From Vibrio panuliri (GTDB lineage: Bacteria; Pseudomonadota; Gammaproteobacteria; Enterobacterales; Vibrionaceae), in the NCBI RefSeq assembly GCF_009938205.1, contig NZ_AP019655.1:1116001-1180000 (forward strand): a stretch of DNA of 64,000 nt, read 5' to 3'. Made by a program: the position numbers and the translations under genes. Positions within the stretch are counted from its first letter, which is position 1. The number at the start of each line of letters is the position of its first letter. Below the pieces are notes generated by a model. That model made no database searches and had not been told where the DNA came from. It saw only the letters and a program-made list of their open reading frames with translations. Shown here one piece after another: positions 9,214 through 18,452 of the stretch.

Positions 9214-10578
9214 ATGAATCAATCACTTATCTTGACAATAATTGATTTAATCGAAGAGAACTTGCCACGGAAAATCAGCATTGATGATCTAGCAAAACAG
9301 TGTGGTTTTAGCCGCTCTTATATTCAACATCAGTTCAAAGCAGAGACAGGTTTCTCGATCTCCTATTACCAACGCACGCGCAACTTAAGTCTCGCTGCGG
9401 CGCGTCTAGCACAGGGAGATCAGCGTATCTTAGATGTCGCAATCGAGTTTGGTTTTGAGTCTCAAGAAGCATTTGCACGTGCATTTCGCCAGCATACCTC
9501 CACCACACCATCACGCCTTCTTGGTCAACAAACCTGGGCAAGACGCATCAACTTTGAACGCATAGATAGAGAGAAACTTGAGAAGCTTCACCACTGTCAA
9601 TCTCTTCCCATTGCATTCAATACCCACCAGAGTCATCGTTGGGGGTGTTTTGTGTTCACCGTCGATAGCTGCGAAAGAGACATTGAAGAGGTGACCCGCG
9701 CCATTTCAACGGCGTATCAGAAGCTGATGCAACTCCCATGTAGCGCTTCGCTTGATTTTGACCAAGCGCAGATCGTCGAGTTTCGCGAACATAACCAAGA
9801 AGCCAGCAGCACCTACCCAATGTCTATCGCGTTTCCATTTGATGATGAGCATGCAATGCCACCTGAATTGCTCGAGATAATGGTACCAACGGGTCTATTT
9901 GCTGAAGTGACATTGCCCAATCCAAGTTATATTCCGACCATTTTTCATCCGCTCTATTACCGAATTTTCAACGAAAACAAATGCTACTTTGGTGGTTTAC
10001 CTGCATTTTGGCGCTACAACACGTTAACTGGCGAGCTGCATCATCGTTGTCAGGTTGAACCCATCGCTCAAGTCAAGAGTGACCCAATCTGGTCACTGTT
10101 TGAGTCACGCCATGTAGTGGAACTTAACACGTCATTCTTCGCGGTTTCTCATGCATCAATTCCAGCCTCTAAACGCGCTGGAACAAGGCGCTTAACAACG
10201 CTAGTTGAACAGTTAACACTGGCTTCCCCCTCCCAGTCATCACTTGAGGTTCTCTTTGACTCGCCTTGCCAAAACAACAGTAATCAATACCACTACTCGT
10301 TAGGGGAAACGGGCGCACTAAAACTCAACGACCAGACCGCGACAAATCTACAAGGGCTGTACCTATCAACCCAGTGGCAAGGTGAAGACATTCACCAACT
10401 TGAAAACCAGATTGAACAGCTCTATTTACGCCTTTCTCAACACCATCAGTTTCAATATCGCGCGGCACCTGAATTGATAAGAATACACACTGGTAACAAG
10501 CGATATATTGAGTTTGATTTGTTGACTCCGATTGAAAAACGGGCGACCTCTAGGCAGAAAGCCGTATGGTTCGGATAG
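9214..10578 (+). CDS. AraC family regulator with long C-terminal domain
   Basis: 454 aa, much longer than MarA/SoxS-type proteins. The N-terminal ~105 residues are the DNA-binding domain: IDDLAKQCGFSRSYIQHQFK for the first helix-turn-helix and AIEFGFESQEAFARAFRQH for the second. The remaining ~340 residues are not a family I can name; a middle part could be a Rob/GyrI-like effector fold (ISTAYQKLMQLP, LPAFWRYN), but this is weak. It lies 200 bp after the PTS terminator with its own promoter. It could regulate the neighbouring PTS genes, but nothing in the sequence proves this. Ribosome binding before the ATG at 9214 is poor. Confidence 0.75.
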   Translation: MNQSLILTIIDLIEENLPRKISIDDLAKQCGFSRSYIQHQFKAETGFSISYYQRTRNLSLAAARLAQGDQRILDVAIEFGFESQEAFARAFRQHTSTTPSRLLGQQTWARRINFERIDREKLEKLHHCQSLPIAFNTHQSHRWGCFVFTVDSCERDIEEVTRAISTAYQKLMQLPCSASLDFDQAQIVEFREHNQEASSTYPMSIAFPFDDEHAMPPELLEIMVPTGLFAEVTLPNPSYIPTIFHPLYYRIFNENKCYFGGLPAFWRYNTLTGELHHRCQVEPIAQVKSDPIWSLFESRHVVELNTSFFAVSHASIPASKRAGTRRLTTLVEQLTLASPSQSSLEVLFDSPCQNNSNQYHYSLGETGALKLNDQTATNLQGLYLSTQWQGEDIHQLENQIEQLYLRLSQHHQFQYRAAPELIRIHTGNKRYIEFDLLTPIEKRATSRQKAVWFG

Positions 10579-10690
10579 CATTTGACTCTGCCGCACTATC
10601 ACGACAGAGCCAAATGTTGCCAACAAGGTTAAGTGAGCGATCAGAAACTTGGCCAAGTACGATCGAGAGGGTTATATCGAAGGGTTGTAA

Positions 10691-12238
10691 TCAAAAGTTC
10701 CAAAACTGAATCGTTTGATGCGCCTTATCAGGATGACTAAACTGAACTTGCTCCATACTCGGGGGGCCTTGCAACGCTGGATTATTCGAATATCCAAACC
10801 CTTCAGTCGGCATGCCATTTGAGCCAGACGTTAGACGTTGATTACCATCATTATCCTGATAGGCAAATATTGCGTATTTCCCTACTGGAATTGCGTCGAT
10901 TCTGATTCCTGCCGTCGCTTGAGAAACGGAGTAACCTTGCGCATGAATACTCGGCATCCCATTAAGATTGTCCCCTTCGCCATAGACCAACAAAATTATT
11001 GGGCCATCTCCTTTGATATTCGCGACTTTAATTGTCAAGGGAGCAAGGCCATCGGTGTTCGCAACAACTTGTGGCGCAGGTTCAAATCGAAACACCACCG
11101 ACAACATCAAACCCACCGTCATCGCACTCCCCGCCCCTAAGCTCCAACGTTTAAGTTGCGATAAACCACCGGAATGCTCGCGTATCCATGCAGGAATCCA
11201 GATTGAAGCTAAGCAAACGAACACCAACCATTCGTAATGCGCATTAAATCGCTGTGCCCACAACATCGGCGCCATTAAATAAATCATTACAGTATGCCAC
11301 GCAAACACTTGCAATGAATGACGGCCGATGTAAGACAGGGGCTTGAACACCAACAAGTTGGGACGATGCTTAATTACCGCGGCGATGAGATACGCCCAAA
11401 CGGCGATATTGAGCAAACGTAGCCAACCCAACTCGGGTTTGTCAGCCAAGCCATATAGAACTCCTTGATGAATCCCCCATTGAAGGAAAAAACCATGGTG
11501 CATGAGCAAAATTACCGCAGCAGTGACACCTGCCGCCAGAGTTAACCACTTCGAGTACCAATTGAAGTTACCTTGATTGGCCGCATAACCCACAGCGGAT
11601 GCACCAATAAACAAAAGCTGCCAAGCAAAGGGGTCAAAATATCCTGTTTGAAGTGCAGCACCGGGCAGTAAATGGATAATAACAGCATCGGTAATATGCC
11701 CACTCATTGCCCACACAACCACGCTACTCAGCAAAACCATTGCCATCCAGCCGCGTCGATACGCCGCAATCAAGATCGGCAGCAACAACATATACATGAT
11801 GTAGAGCGGTAAAATCTCGAGATAACTTGGCTTATTGACCAACGCGGCACTCAACAATACCGATGACCAAGGCGCGTCAACTAAGCTGGTTAAGTTTACT
11901 TCAAGCATTTCAGCCGACGTTGGCATATAGGTTACGCACAGAGCAAACCAAACAAACACAATCAGCAGACAGACAATATGGTATTTGTAAATACTCCAAG
12001 CACGGCTCCAAGCTTTTGAGCGCAGCTCGGAATTGCTCAAGTGTGGTCGACTGTATATCGCTCCAGCCAGAAACCCAGAAACCAATATAAATCCTTCAGC
12101 CGCACCAAACTGCCCAAGGGGTTGCAAGCTAAACATCTGAATAATTGAATTACCCCCACTTATCCAGAATAAGTGGTTGATGGTCATTATGACGAGCAGT
12201 AGACCACGAATTGAGTCTAGTGCGGGTATACGCTTCAT
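10691..12238 (-). CDS. OpgC-like membrane acyltransferase fused to a DUF2141-like domain
   Basis: 515 aa from the ATG at 12238, chosen because AAGGAT lies 6 bp upstream and the family N-terminus MKRIPALDSIRGLLL starts here. Residues about 1-375 are a multi-pass OpgC-type acyltransferase domain (family marks: DSIRG, GQFGAAEGFILVSG, GRHSLQVFAWHT). OpgC proteins add succinyl groups to periplasmic glucans. Residues about 395-515 are a separate soluble domain with DUF2141 features (PVGKYAIFAYQDNDGN, then MPTEGFGYSNNPALQGPPS), placed after the last membrane segment. I infer that this part faces the periplasm. No opgGH genes are adjacent, so the substrate is open. Confidence 0.8.
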   Translation of the reverse strand: MKRIPALDSIRGLLLVIMTINHLFWISGGNSIIQMFSLQPLGQFGAAEGFILVSGFLAGAIYSRPHLSNSELRSKAWSRAWSIYKYHIVCLLIVFVWFALCVTYMPTSAEMLEVNLTSLVDAPWSSVLLSAALVNKPSYLEILPLYIMYMLLLPILIAAYRRGWMAMVLLSSVVVWAMSGHITDAVIIHLLPGAALQTGYFDPFAWQLLFIGASAVGYAANQGNFNWYSKWLTLAAGVTAAVILLMHHGFFLQWGIHQGVLYGLADKPELGWLRLLNIAVWAYLIAAVIKHRPNLLVFKPLSYIGRHSLQVFAWHTVMIYLMAPMLWAQRFNAHYEWLVFVCLASIWIPAWIREHSGGLSQLKRWSLGAGSAMTVGLMLSVVFRFEPAPQVVANTDGLAPLTIKVANIKGDGPIILLVYGEGDNLNGMPSIHAQGYSVSQATAGIRIDAIPVGKYAIFAYQDNDGNQRLTSGSNGMPTEGFGYSNNPALQGPPSMEQVQFSHPDKAHQTIQFWNF

Positions 12239-12413
12239 TGTCGAAATCCTTATATAAACACGGTAAAGCAGTAAACAGTTCAATCTGTATGCTTGGTATT
12301 GTGAAAGATTTCGAAGCGGCGACTCTGACCAAATGTGCTTAGATGTTGATCTAGTTCAACCTATTGCCTCAGGGCGAATGGAAATGCGAGTGGGTTAGCA
12401 AACTCTATTTAAT

Positions 12414-12451
12414 AAAAAAGCACCACAAAGATTTCTCCTCAAAGTGCTTTT
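12414..12451 (-). terminator. Terminator after the small membrane protein gene
   Basis: Read on the minus strand, AAAAGCAC and GTGCTTTTTT close a hairpin with a partly paired interior and end in a T run. It lies 28 bp beyond the stop of the 77-aa gene. Confidence 0.65.
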
Positions 12452-12478
12452 CAATACCGGATGAACGCTAATAAACGA

Positions 12479-12712
12479 CTATTCATCAACATAGATTGTG
12501 ATTTTTCCAGCATGGGCGTGGCTGAGCGAATGTGCATGAACATAGTCCACCACTTTATCTTTGATATAGATATAGGCAGCGCAAATTAACGCTAGAACAG
12601 TAAACGTGAACAAAGCATGCATATTTAGGAACCACGCGAACAACGCAGTAAGAAACGCAAGAAAAGCGACCATACGGCTGCTAGTCATCACTTGACCTAA
12701 CTTTTTATTCAT
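12479..12712 (-). CDS. Small inner-membrane protein, unknown function
   Basis: 77 aa. A very good ribosome binding site (AAGGAGGAG, 4 bp before the ATG) supports this as a real gene despite its size. Residues about 12-50 contain two hydrophobic segments separated by a short turn. The tail is soluble and His-rich (HAHSLSHAHAGK), which could bind a metal, but that is only a guess. I do not recognise a family. It has its own terminator downstream and is not tightly linked to either neighbour. Confidence 0.75.
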   Translation of the reverse strand: MNKKLGQVMTSSRMVAFLAFLTALFAWFLNMHALFTFTVLALICAAYIYIKDKVVDYVHAHSLSHAHAGKITIYVDE

Positions 12713-12908
12713 AACTCCTCCTTAATACGAAAAAGCACGAACAAAACTTCGAATAGTTTGGTTGGTGGCAAACGAGTGAACAACGTTTGGTTTGCACAAC
12801 CATTATCGATGAGATATTGAGCAAAAACCTCTGCCGAGATCGCAATTAGAGTAAAATTGCACCGAATTCAATCAATATGAGATGTTACACCATCATCAAT
12901 ATCGCTAG

Positions 12909-13661
12909 TCAGCCAACGTTTGAACCATACACGTCAATGAAAAAATACACAGTCATAATCGCGCTGGATAATATGACAAAACCCCGCACATAATGTGCGC
13001 TGATCTGGCGAGAAACTCGCGCAGCTAAGTAGCCGCCAATCACACTCCCCAACAGCACAGCACAACCCGGTAGCCAAGCTATCGCACCTTGCCAAACAAA
13101 AATCACGATAGCACTAAGAGACACGCAACTCGAAACCAACAGCTTCAGTCCGTTCATTTGATTAATATCGGTATACCTTGCAACGACCAAATAGCTCAAT
13201 ACCACAATGCCAAGCCCGGCATTAAAAAATCCACCATAAGCACTGACCGCGAGAAGAAGCACAGATAAAGACACTTTGGCATGGTGTGAGCCGGTCAACC
13301 TGTCGCTGACTCGGTTGCCGAAAATAAACAGCAATGTCGCAAACAAAAGCAACCACGGAATCGTTTCAACAAAAAACTGCTCGGAGATATTGAGCAGTAG
13401 CCAAGCGCCGGCCCCACCCCCAATCAAACTCAAAAACACGATCGGCAGCACCACCTCTGGCTGCTTCGCAATATCCTGCCGAAAGCCATAAGCGCCGCTC
13501 ACATAACCTGCACTTACCGCAAATGTATTAGTGGCGTTTGCACCGATGGGCGGTATTCCAGCAAAAAGCAAAGCAGGGAAAGTGATGAAACTACCTCCCC
13601 CCGCTACACTGTTCAGTACACCACCCACCATGCCGGCGACAACCAACCACAACCAATCCAT
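12909..13661 (-). CDS. TSUP family permease (TauE/SafE-like)
   Basis: 250 aa. The start at 13661 is chosen because GGGAGGAG lies 4 bp upstream; an in-frame start 36 bp earlier has no such site. The protein has about eight hydrophobic segments. The N-terminal repeat shows the family sequence GMVGGVLNSVAGGGSFITFPALLFAGIPPIGANATNT (residues about 11-47). TSUP proteins export sulfite, sulfoacetate or related organosulfur anions, and some work as importers. The neighbours give no hint of the substrate. Confidence 0.85.
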   Translation of the reverse strand: MDWLWLVVAGMVGGVLNSVAGGGSFITFPALLFAGIPPIGANATNTFAVSAGYVSGAYGFRQDIAKQPEVVLPIVFLSLIGGGAGAWLLLNISEQFFVETIPWLLLFATLLFIFGNRVSDRLTGSHHAKVSLSVLLLAVSAYGGFFNAGLGIVVLSYLVVARYTDINQMNGLKLLVSSCVSLSAIVIFVWQGAIAWLPGCAVLLGSVIGGYLAARVSRQISAHYVRGFVILSSAIMTVYFFIDVYGSNVG

Positions 13662-13758
13662 CTGCTCCTCCCTGACCAGTGTTGATGAGGCATCCAAGCC
13701 TCAGCATTAACGCCTTTTACTCATTGTAAACAGAGCGACAAATAAAAGGCATTCAACT

Positions 13759-14601
13759 TTAGCCAAACTCATTGACCAACCCACTAGCGATATCTCGCCA
13801 GTCTTGCAGTTCTGAGCGAAACCGTTGCGTCTGCTCTGGTGTCATATTATTAATGATGTTCACCAAGTATTTGCGCCCCAATTCCGTATTGTAATCAATA
13901 CGTAATGCCAGCTCTGGCCCGTAAAATTGTTCTGGCTGATAAAGCAGTGCTTCAATGGAATGCTGCAGCGCTAGTGGATCCGCACGTTTGGCAAACAGCT
14001 TCATTAGTTCGACCCTAACTTGAGTTTGGTATTCAATCCAAAGCGGCGTAGTGACTAACCACTGCTGCGACCAAAGCTCTAATTCCAAGGCTTGCTCAGG
14101 TGTGAGCTCCCCCAACCATTCGGTCAAACTCTCTTCTATCTTTTGGCGATAACGCTGACGCAGTTCAACCTCACTGCTGTCTTGATACTTGTTCTTAAAC
14201 TGGGTATGACGTATTCGTATTTCATCCATTAAACTCTCGACCTGTTCATCATTCATTTGCGACACCAGTGCAACGATAGAAGGCATAAAATGACGAGCCA
14301 AACGAAGTGAGTGCTCACGCAACTTTTCTTGCTGATAACGAAAAGATTGTGGTGTCACTTGCTTTGGGTCCAGTACTAACAACTCATCGAGATGCGAGAT
14401 ATAGATGGGAATTTCTGAGCGACGATGCCACGGCGTAGCATGGTCAATGGCATCGGAAACCAAATCTTGCTGTTGAGTTTCTAGTTCAACAAACTGCTCA
14501 ATAAAGCGAATCGCGAACCAATCAAGATTGTCGTAGACCAACTTGGTTCCACAACCACTCAACATCAACAACAGAGTTACCACTGACAACCAGCGCTTCA
14601 T
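13759..14601 (-). CDS. DUF6279-like outer-membrane/periplasmic lipoprotein
   Basis: 280 aa with a lipoprotein signal: hydrophobic stretch then LSGC (lipidated Cys at 17). The rest is soluble, helical and rich in Glu, Gln and Arg, with two recognisable stretches, LVYDNLDWFAIRFIEQFVELE and, near the end, NNMTPEQTQRFRSELQDW. This fits the DUF6279 lipoprotein family of gamma-proteobacteria, which has no assigned function. It stands alone, divergent from the small lipoprotein gene at 14861. Confidence 0.75.
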   Translation of the reverse strand: MKRWLSVVTLLLMLSGCGTKLVYDNLDWFAIRFIEQFVELETQQQDLVSDAIDHATPWHRRSEIPIYISHLDELLVLDPKQVTPQSFRYQQEKLREHSLRLARHFMPSIVALVSQMNDEQVESLMDEIRIRHTQFKNKYQDSSEVELRQRYRQKIEESLTEWLGELTPEQALELELWSQQWLVTTPLWIEYQTQVRVELMKLFAKRADPLALQHSIEALLYQPEQFYGPELALRIDYNTELGRKYLVNIINNMTPEQTQRFRSELQDWRDIASGLVNEFG

Positions 14602-14860
14602 ACCATCTCCAAATCACACCACTTCGAAACTTATACGCATGATTAGAACCATATACTCACTTGATGTGTTTTACGAATTTGTCGTCCAACAACTCAAGCT
14701 TCTATGCGACAAGTGGGTCTTTTCATCTTGTAAAACCCGATAAAAACTGACCGTGATATGACGCAGCGAAACAAATTAACTTTGACAATAGAGTCAACTC
14801 CAATCACATTGGAACAAAATAAAAATCGCTCGGCAAATCATCAACGAGTAAGGAGAAAAT

Positions 14861-15223
14861 ATGAGTCATAAATGGGTTGCTGCAACGCTTGCAATCGTTG
14901 CATTAGGTGGATGTAGCTACAACTCTGAGCCTGCAAAACCAGTTCCAGCAATGTGTCACGCCGAAAGCATGCCAGGAGGTTGGCAAGATGCGAGCATGAC
15001 ACCAGAAGTAGAGCAAGCGGTTAAAACCTTAATGGATCGAATGAACAATGCCTCACCGCTTGACGAGGTTACGCGAGTGCGCACTCAAATCGTCAATGGC
15101 GTTAACTATGCCATTGAAGTCAAGTTAGACAATGGACAGTATTGGCATGGCGTTGTTTATCGCAACATTCGTGGCGACTACTTGATTGACAGTGTGGCTC
15201 AACAAGGCAAACTTTGCCCATAA
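14861..15223 (+). CDS. Small lipoprotein with cystatin-like domain
   Basis: 120 aa, preceded by AAGGAGAA. The signal peptide ends in LGGC (Cys18), so the product should be lipid-anchored. The mature part resembles cystatin-like folds: a helix containing VKTLMDRMN, then a strand with QIVNG (like the cystatin QxVxG loop), then a WHG turn. It shares its ending (RGDYLIDSVAQQGKLCP) with the gene at 15422, so the two are tandem paralogues. Two Cys in the mature part, one near the start and one at the end, could form a disulfide. Whether it inhibits a protease is not known. Confidence 0.8.
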   Translation: MSHKWVAATLAIVALGGCSYNSEPAKPVPAMCHAESMPGGWQDASMTPEVEQAVKTLMDRMNNASPLDEVTRVRTQIVNGVNYAIEVKLDNGQYWHGVVYRNIRGDYLIDSVAQQGKLCP

Positions 15224-15421
15224 CCCTAATCATATCAGTGCTTGGTTGTTTGGGTGACACCGCCATCATCCCGATAGCCAAGCATTCTCACCACTATATT
15301 TCCGACTCGGCATTACCAAACAAATTGCACTAATTTTTTGACAACTGTCACAGTTGCGATCACAGTAAATCTATCACAAAAGGAAACTGTGCATTGATTT
15401 GCATCGATTAGGAGAGCAACT

Positions 15422-15799
15422 ATGAACAAAATGCTACTGGCAATAGGTTTGACTGTATTGGCAACCCAAAGCTACGCTTCTGAGCAGCAATCTATGGATG
15501 CCAAAAGTAAAATGAGCATGATGAGTGATTGCAGTAACCACGACAAATACGCCAACTGGCAAGAGACCAAACTCACTGCCGATGTTCATCAAGCATTCAA
15601 TCGCTTCAAGCAAAACATTGACTCCGATTCACCCATCAAACAAGTTCTGCAAATTCGTGCCCTGAATATGGACGGACGCTACTTCGCTTTCGAAGTTGAA
15701 CTAAAAAACGGACAAGTCTGGCATGGCAATATCCACCACAATCCTCGAGGCGACTACTTAGTAGATACTATTCCTCATGAAGGAAAACTTTGCCCTTAA
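15422..15799 (+). CDS. Secreted cystatin-like protein, paralogue of the upstream lipoprotein
   Basis: 125 aa with a normal cleavable signal peptide (cleavage expected after QSYA) and no lipobox. The mature sequence parallels the preceding gene: YANWQETKLTADVHQAF, a QIRALNMDG loop, the WHG turn and the ending RGDYLVDTIPHEGKLCP. The main difference is soluble versus lipid-anchored, so duplication was followed by a change of location. TTAGGAGA lies 9 bp upstream of the ATG. It has its own 198-bp upstream gap and so could be expressed separately. Function unknown. Confidence 0.8.
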   Translation: MNKMLLAIGLTVLATQSYASEQQSMDAKSKMSMMSDCSNHDKYANWQETKLTADVHQAFNRFKQNIDSDSPIKQVLQIRALNMDGRYFAFEVELKNGQVWHGNIHHNPRGDYLVDTIPHEGKLCP

Positions 15800-15848
15800 T
15801 GTATTATTAAGCCGTAGGCTTGTAGGCACTCTGCAAGCCTCCAGATAC

Positions 15849-15876
15849 AAAAAAGCGTTGCACTAGGCAACGCTTA
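15849..15876. terminator. Bidirectional terminator between convergent genes
   Basis: AAGCGTTGC and GCAACGCTT form a 9-bp stem around a 5-nt loop. A run of A precedes it on the plus strand, which gives a T run for the minus-strand gene at 15898-16098; on the plus strand the tail is weaker. Confidence 0.85.
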
Positions 15877-15897
15877 TTAATCATGCTCGTTCACCAA

Positions 15898-16098
15898 TTA
15901 ATGAACTGGGGTTTCGTTCTTCGCATAGAACTTACCGAAGTATTGTTCGAGTACTTCTGGCGTTAGCTCACCCGCTTCTTCTAAGCGTTTAAGCTCAGCA
16001 GCAATCTCCTTTTGCTCTTCGATTGAAGGCAACGCCACTTCCGGCTCGTCCGCCACTTGCTGAGACATCTGCTCGAGTTCTTTCTCAAAATCACTCAT
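15898..16098 (-). CDS. Small acidic protein, unknown function
   Basis: 66 aa, strongly acidic and helical. The pattern PSIEEQKEIAAELKRLEEAGELTPEVLEQYF suggests a helix-turn-helix of amphipathic helices (residues about 24-55), possibly a protein-protein adaptor. AAGGTAAG lies about 8 bp before the ATG and a strong terminator follows, which supports a real gene. There is no signal peptide or membrane segment. I do not recognise the family. Confidence 0.65.
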   Translation of the reverse strand: MSDFEKELEQMSQQVADEPEVALPSIEEQKEIAAELKRLEEAGELTPEVLEQYFGKFYAKNETPVH

Positions 16099-16564
16099 GA
16101 TTTCTACTTACCTTTAAAAATGATCACTTGCGTCAGTTTACTCATTTCATCACCGAGATTCTAGAGTTACATCAAGCAAGCCTCAAATCGACAAATAGTC
16201 TGTAGCACATCAAATTTGAAATCTATATATGATGACACGGATATATTAATTCTGTTCAATAGACAATAAAGTGAAGAAATAACTGAGAAAAGTTGTCGTT
16301 AAAGCAAGCCACCGGGAATTTTGCCGATCAAACTCCAGTTCTTTAACTTTGATTAGCGCAAGTTTCTCGAAATAACACGCATTTTATGCGGTTTCTTACT
16401 TGCTTAACTCTATGATTATGATATCAAATTGCTCTTGATTTCGACCTTGCAAAATATCATTATCATATCCCGACCCAAACCCAGTTAGGCGAACAAACTG
16501 TAGCCAATAACAGGACCTCAAATGGACTTGTTAAGCAAACCGATTTAGGAGACGAGCATCGCCC
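16099..16564. other. Upstream region of the MoxR/Bat operon, no gene seen
   Basis: 466 bp between the divergent small acidic gene and the MoxR gene. It must hold the operon promoter. A sequence near 16455-16470 (ATATCATTATCATATC) resembles half a Fur box, but the second half does not match. I see no repeat and no convincing open frame. Confidence 0.4.
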
Positions 16565-17521
16565 ATGACATCAACAGCCTTTTGCCAGTTAAGAGAATAC
16601 CTTGAAAGTCAGGTAGTTGGACAACAAGACCTCGTCAAACAACTGCTTGTCGCACTGCTTGCCGACGGTCATATCTTAGTTGAGGGACCTCCGGGACTCG
16701 CCAAAACTCGTGCGGTTAAATCTCTTGCAGACTGTATCGAAGGAGAATTCCATCGCATTCAGTTTACCCCTGACTTACTGCCAGCAGACCTAACTGGTAC
16801 CGATATTTTCCGCCCAGAGACAGGGGAATTTAAATTTCAGGCAGGGCCTATTTTTAACTCGCTCATTTTGGCTGATGAGATCAACCGAGCGCCAGCAAAA
16901 GTTCAAGCGGCTATGTTGGAAGCAATGGCAGAGAAACAGATCACCGCAGGACGCAAAACCTACCCGCTTCCTGAGCTGTTTTTGGTGATGGCGACACAAA
17001 ACCCCATCGAGCAAGAGGGCACCTATCCCCTCCCAGAAGCACAACTCGACCGCTTCTTACTCCATTTGAATGTTGACTATCCAGACGCAGAAAATGAACT
17101 GGCGATCTTGCGTCTCAATCGTGGTGAAGCGAAAGGCGACTCTGCCGTGACGCCACCAACGCTCACGCAAGCTCTGATTTTCCAAGCGCGTCAAGAAGCG
17201 TTAGATATTCACATGGCTGTAGGCATTGAGCAGTACATTATTCGCCTAATTATGGCGACACGCCAACCACAAGACTATAGCCAAACGCTAGCGGACTGGA
17301 TTGAAATTGGTGTTAGCCCACGAGCAACCATTGCATTAGATCGTTGCGCTCGCGCCCACGCTTGGTTAATGGGCCGCGACTTTGTCTCACCAGAAGATGT
17401 TCAAGCAATGATCTATCCGGTGCTTCGTCACCGTTTGCTGCTCACTTATCATGCTCAAGCCGAAGGTGTATCAGCCAATCAAGTGATCGACAAGCTACTC
17501 TCTTTAGTGGGCAGTGCGTAG
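16565..17521 (+). CDS. MoxR family AAA+ ATPase
   Basis: 318 aa. Walker A is GPPGLAKT (residues 41-48), Walker B is in LILADEINRAP and the sensor region is MATQNPIEQEGTYPLPEAQLDRF, all typical of MoxR proteins. The C-terminal lid domain has GVSPRATIALDRCARAHAWL. MoxR ATPases act as chaperones for VWA-domain proteins and metal cofactors. This is the first gene of a six-gene run with DUF58, VWA and BatD proteins, so it probably remodels the VWA partners. A GGAG stands 15 bp before the ATG, farther than usual. Confidence 0.93.
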   Translation: MTSTAFCQLREYLESQVVGQQDLVKQLLVALLADGHILVEGPPGLAKTRAVKSLADCIEGEFHRIQFTPDLLPADLTGTDIFRPETGEFKFQAGPIFNSLILADEINRAPAKVQAAMLEAMAEKQITAGRKTYPLPELFLVMATQNPIEQEGTYPLPEAQLDRFLLHLNVDYPDAENELAILRLNRGEAKGDSAVTPPTLTQALIFQARQEALDIHMAVGIEQYIIRLIMATRQPQDYSQTLADWIEIGVSPRATIALDRCARAHAWLMGRDFVSPEDVQAMIYPVLRHRLLLTYHAQAEGVSANQVIDKLLSLVGSA

Positions 17522-17530
17522 AGGCTGACA

Positions 17531-18448
17531 ATGAGCAATCTGTTTTCTCCCCACTCCAATGGTGTGGACTTAAATCTGGATGAGCTGCTGTATTACCGCA
17601 ACCAAAGTGTTCAGTGGCTTCCGCCAGCAAAAAGTCTCTGGTCGCAAATGCTGGGACATCACCAAAGCCGCCAACTCGGACGAGGCATGGACTTTAGTGA
17701 GTCGCGCCAGTATCAAGCGGGTGATGATATTCGTGCCATTGATTGGCGCGTGACAGCTCGCACTGGTAAAGCACACACCAAACTGTTCAGTGAAGAGCGA
17801 GAAAAACCGCTGGTGCTCTTTTTAGATCTCAGTCCATCGATGGTATTTGGTTCTAACTTGATGCTGAAGTCAGTATTGATGGCTCACATGGCAAGCCTGA
17901 TTGCATGGTTAACTGTTGCGCAGCAAGACAGAGTAGGCGCAGTAATCGACACAGGTACAGAACTGATTGAACTCAAACCTATGGGACGAAATAAAGGCCC
18001 ATTAGTGATCTTACAGCGCTTGGTTGAGGTTCACGCTCGAATCCTTAACCGTCCGCGTGAAACAGAGACACACAGTTTTCAACCCGCACTGTCAGCGCTA
18101 CGGCGCTTAACCCCCAAAGGAGGAGAAATAGTCTTTATCAGCGATTTCATTCGCTTAACAGATCATGAGCAACATGCGTTATCACAACTCAAACAGCATA
18201 ACAGCGTACGATTTGTCCATGTATCTGACCCTTTAGAATTCGGTGCAACCGCCTATCGAGGGTACGAGAAAATCTCAGATGGAAGCCGCACTCAATGGCT
18301 CGACTTCTCATCAAAAAAAACGCGCCAGCAAATCGAAGTGGCGTTTAATAACAAACTACAAGGCTTAAAAACACTTGCTCAAAAAACAGGGATCAGTTTT
18401 TGCGCCTTGAGTAGCGATAGATTGCTACTTAACCAAATTTCTGGATGA
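17531..18448 (+). CDS. DUF58 domain protein (VWA-like), Bat operon
   Basis: 305 aa. The family signature is clear: RQYQAGDDIRAIDWRVTARTGKAHTKLFSEEREKPLVLFLDLSPSM (residues about 57-102, quoted in part as key elements). The DLSPSM segment resembles the metal-site DxSxS of VWA domains. The C-terminal half, with GGEIVFISDF, completes a VWA-like fold. DUF58 proteins accompany MoxR ATPases and are likely their soluble substrates or partners. The gene starts 9 bp after moxR and is followed 4 bp later by the next gene. Confidence 0.9.
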   Translation: MSNLFSPHSNGVDLNLDELLYYRNQSVQWLPPAKSLWSQMLGHHQSRQLGRGMDFSESRQYQAGDDIRAIDWRVTARTGKAHTKLFSEEREKPLVLFLDLSPSMVFGSNLMLKSVLMAHMASLIAWLTVAQQDRVGAVIDTGTELIELKPMGRNKGPLVILQRLVEVHARILNRPRETETHSFQPALSALRRLTPKGGEIVFISDFIRLTDHEQHALSQLKQHNSVRFVHVSDPLEFGATAYRGYEKISDGSRTQWLDFSSKKTRQQIEVAFNNKLQGLKTLAQKTGISFCALSSDRLLLNQISG

Positions 18449-18452
18449 ATGT

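Noticed and set aside
16455..16470. Possible Fur box before the MoxR operon
   Set aside because: Only one half fits the 7-1-7 consensus; the other half does not.
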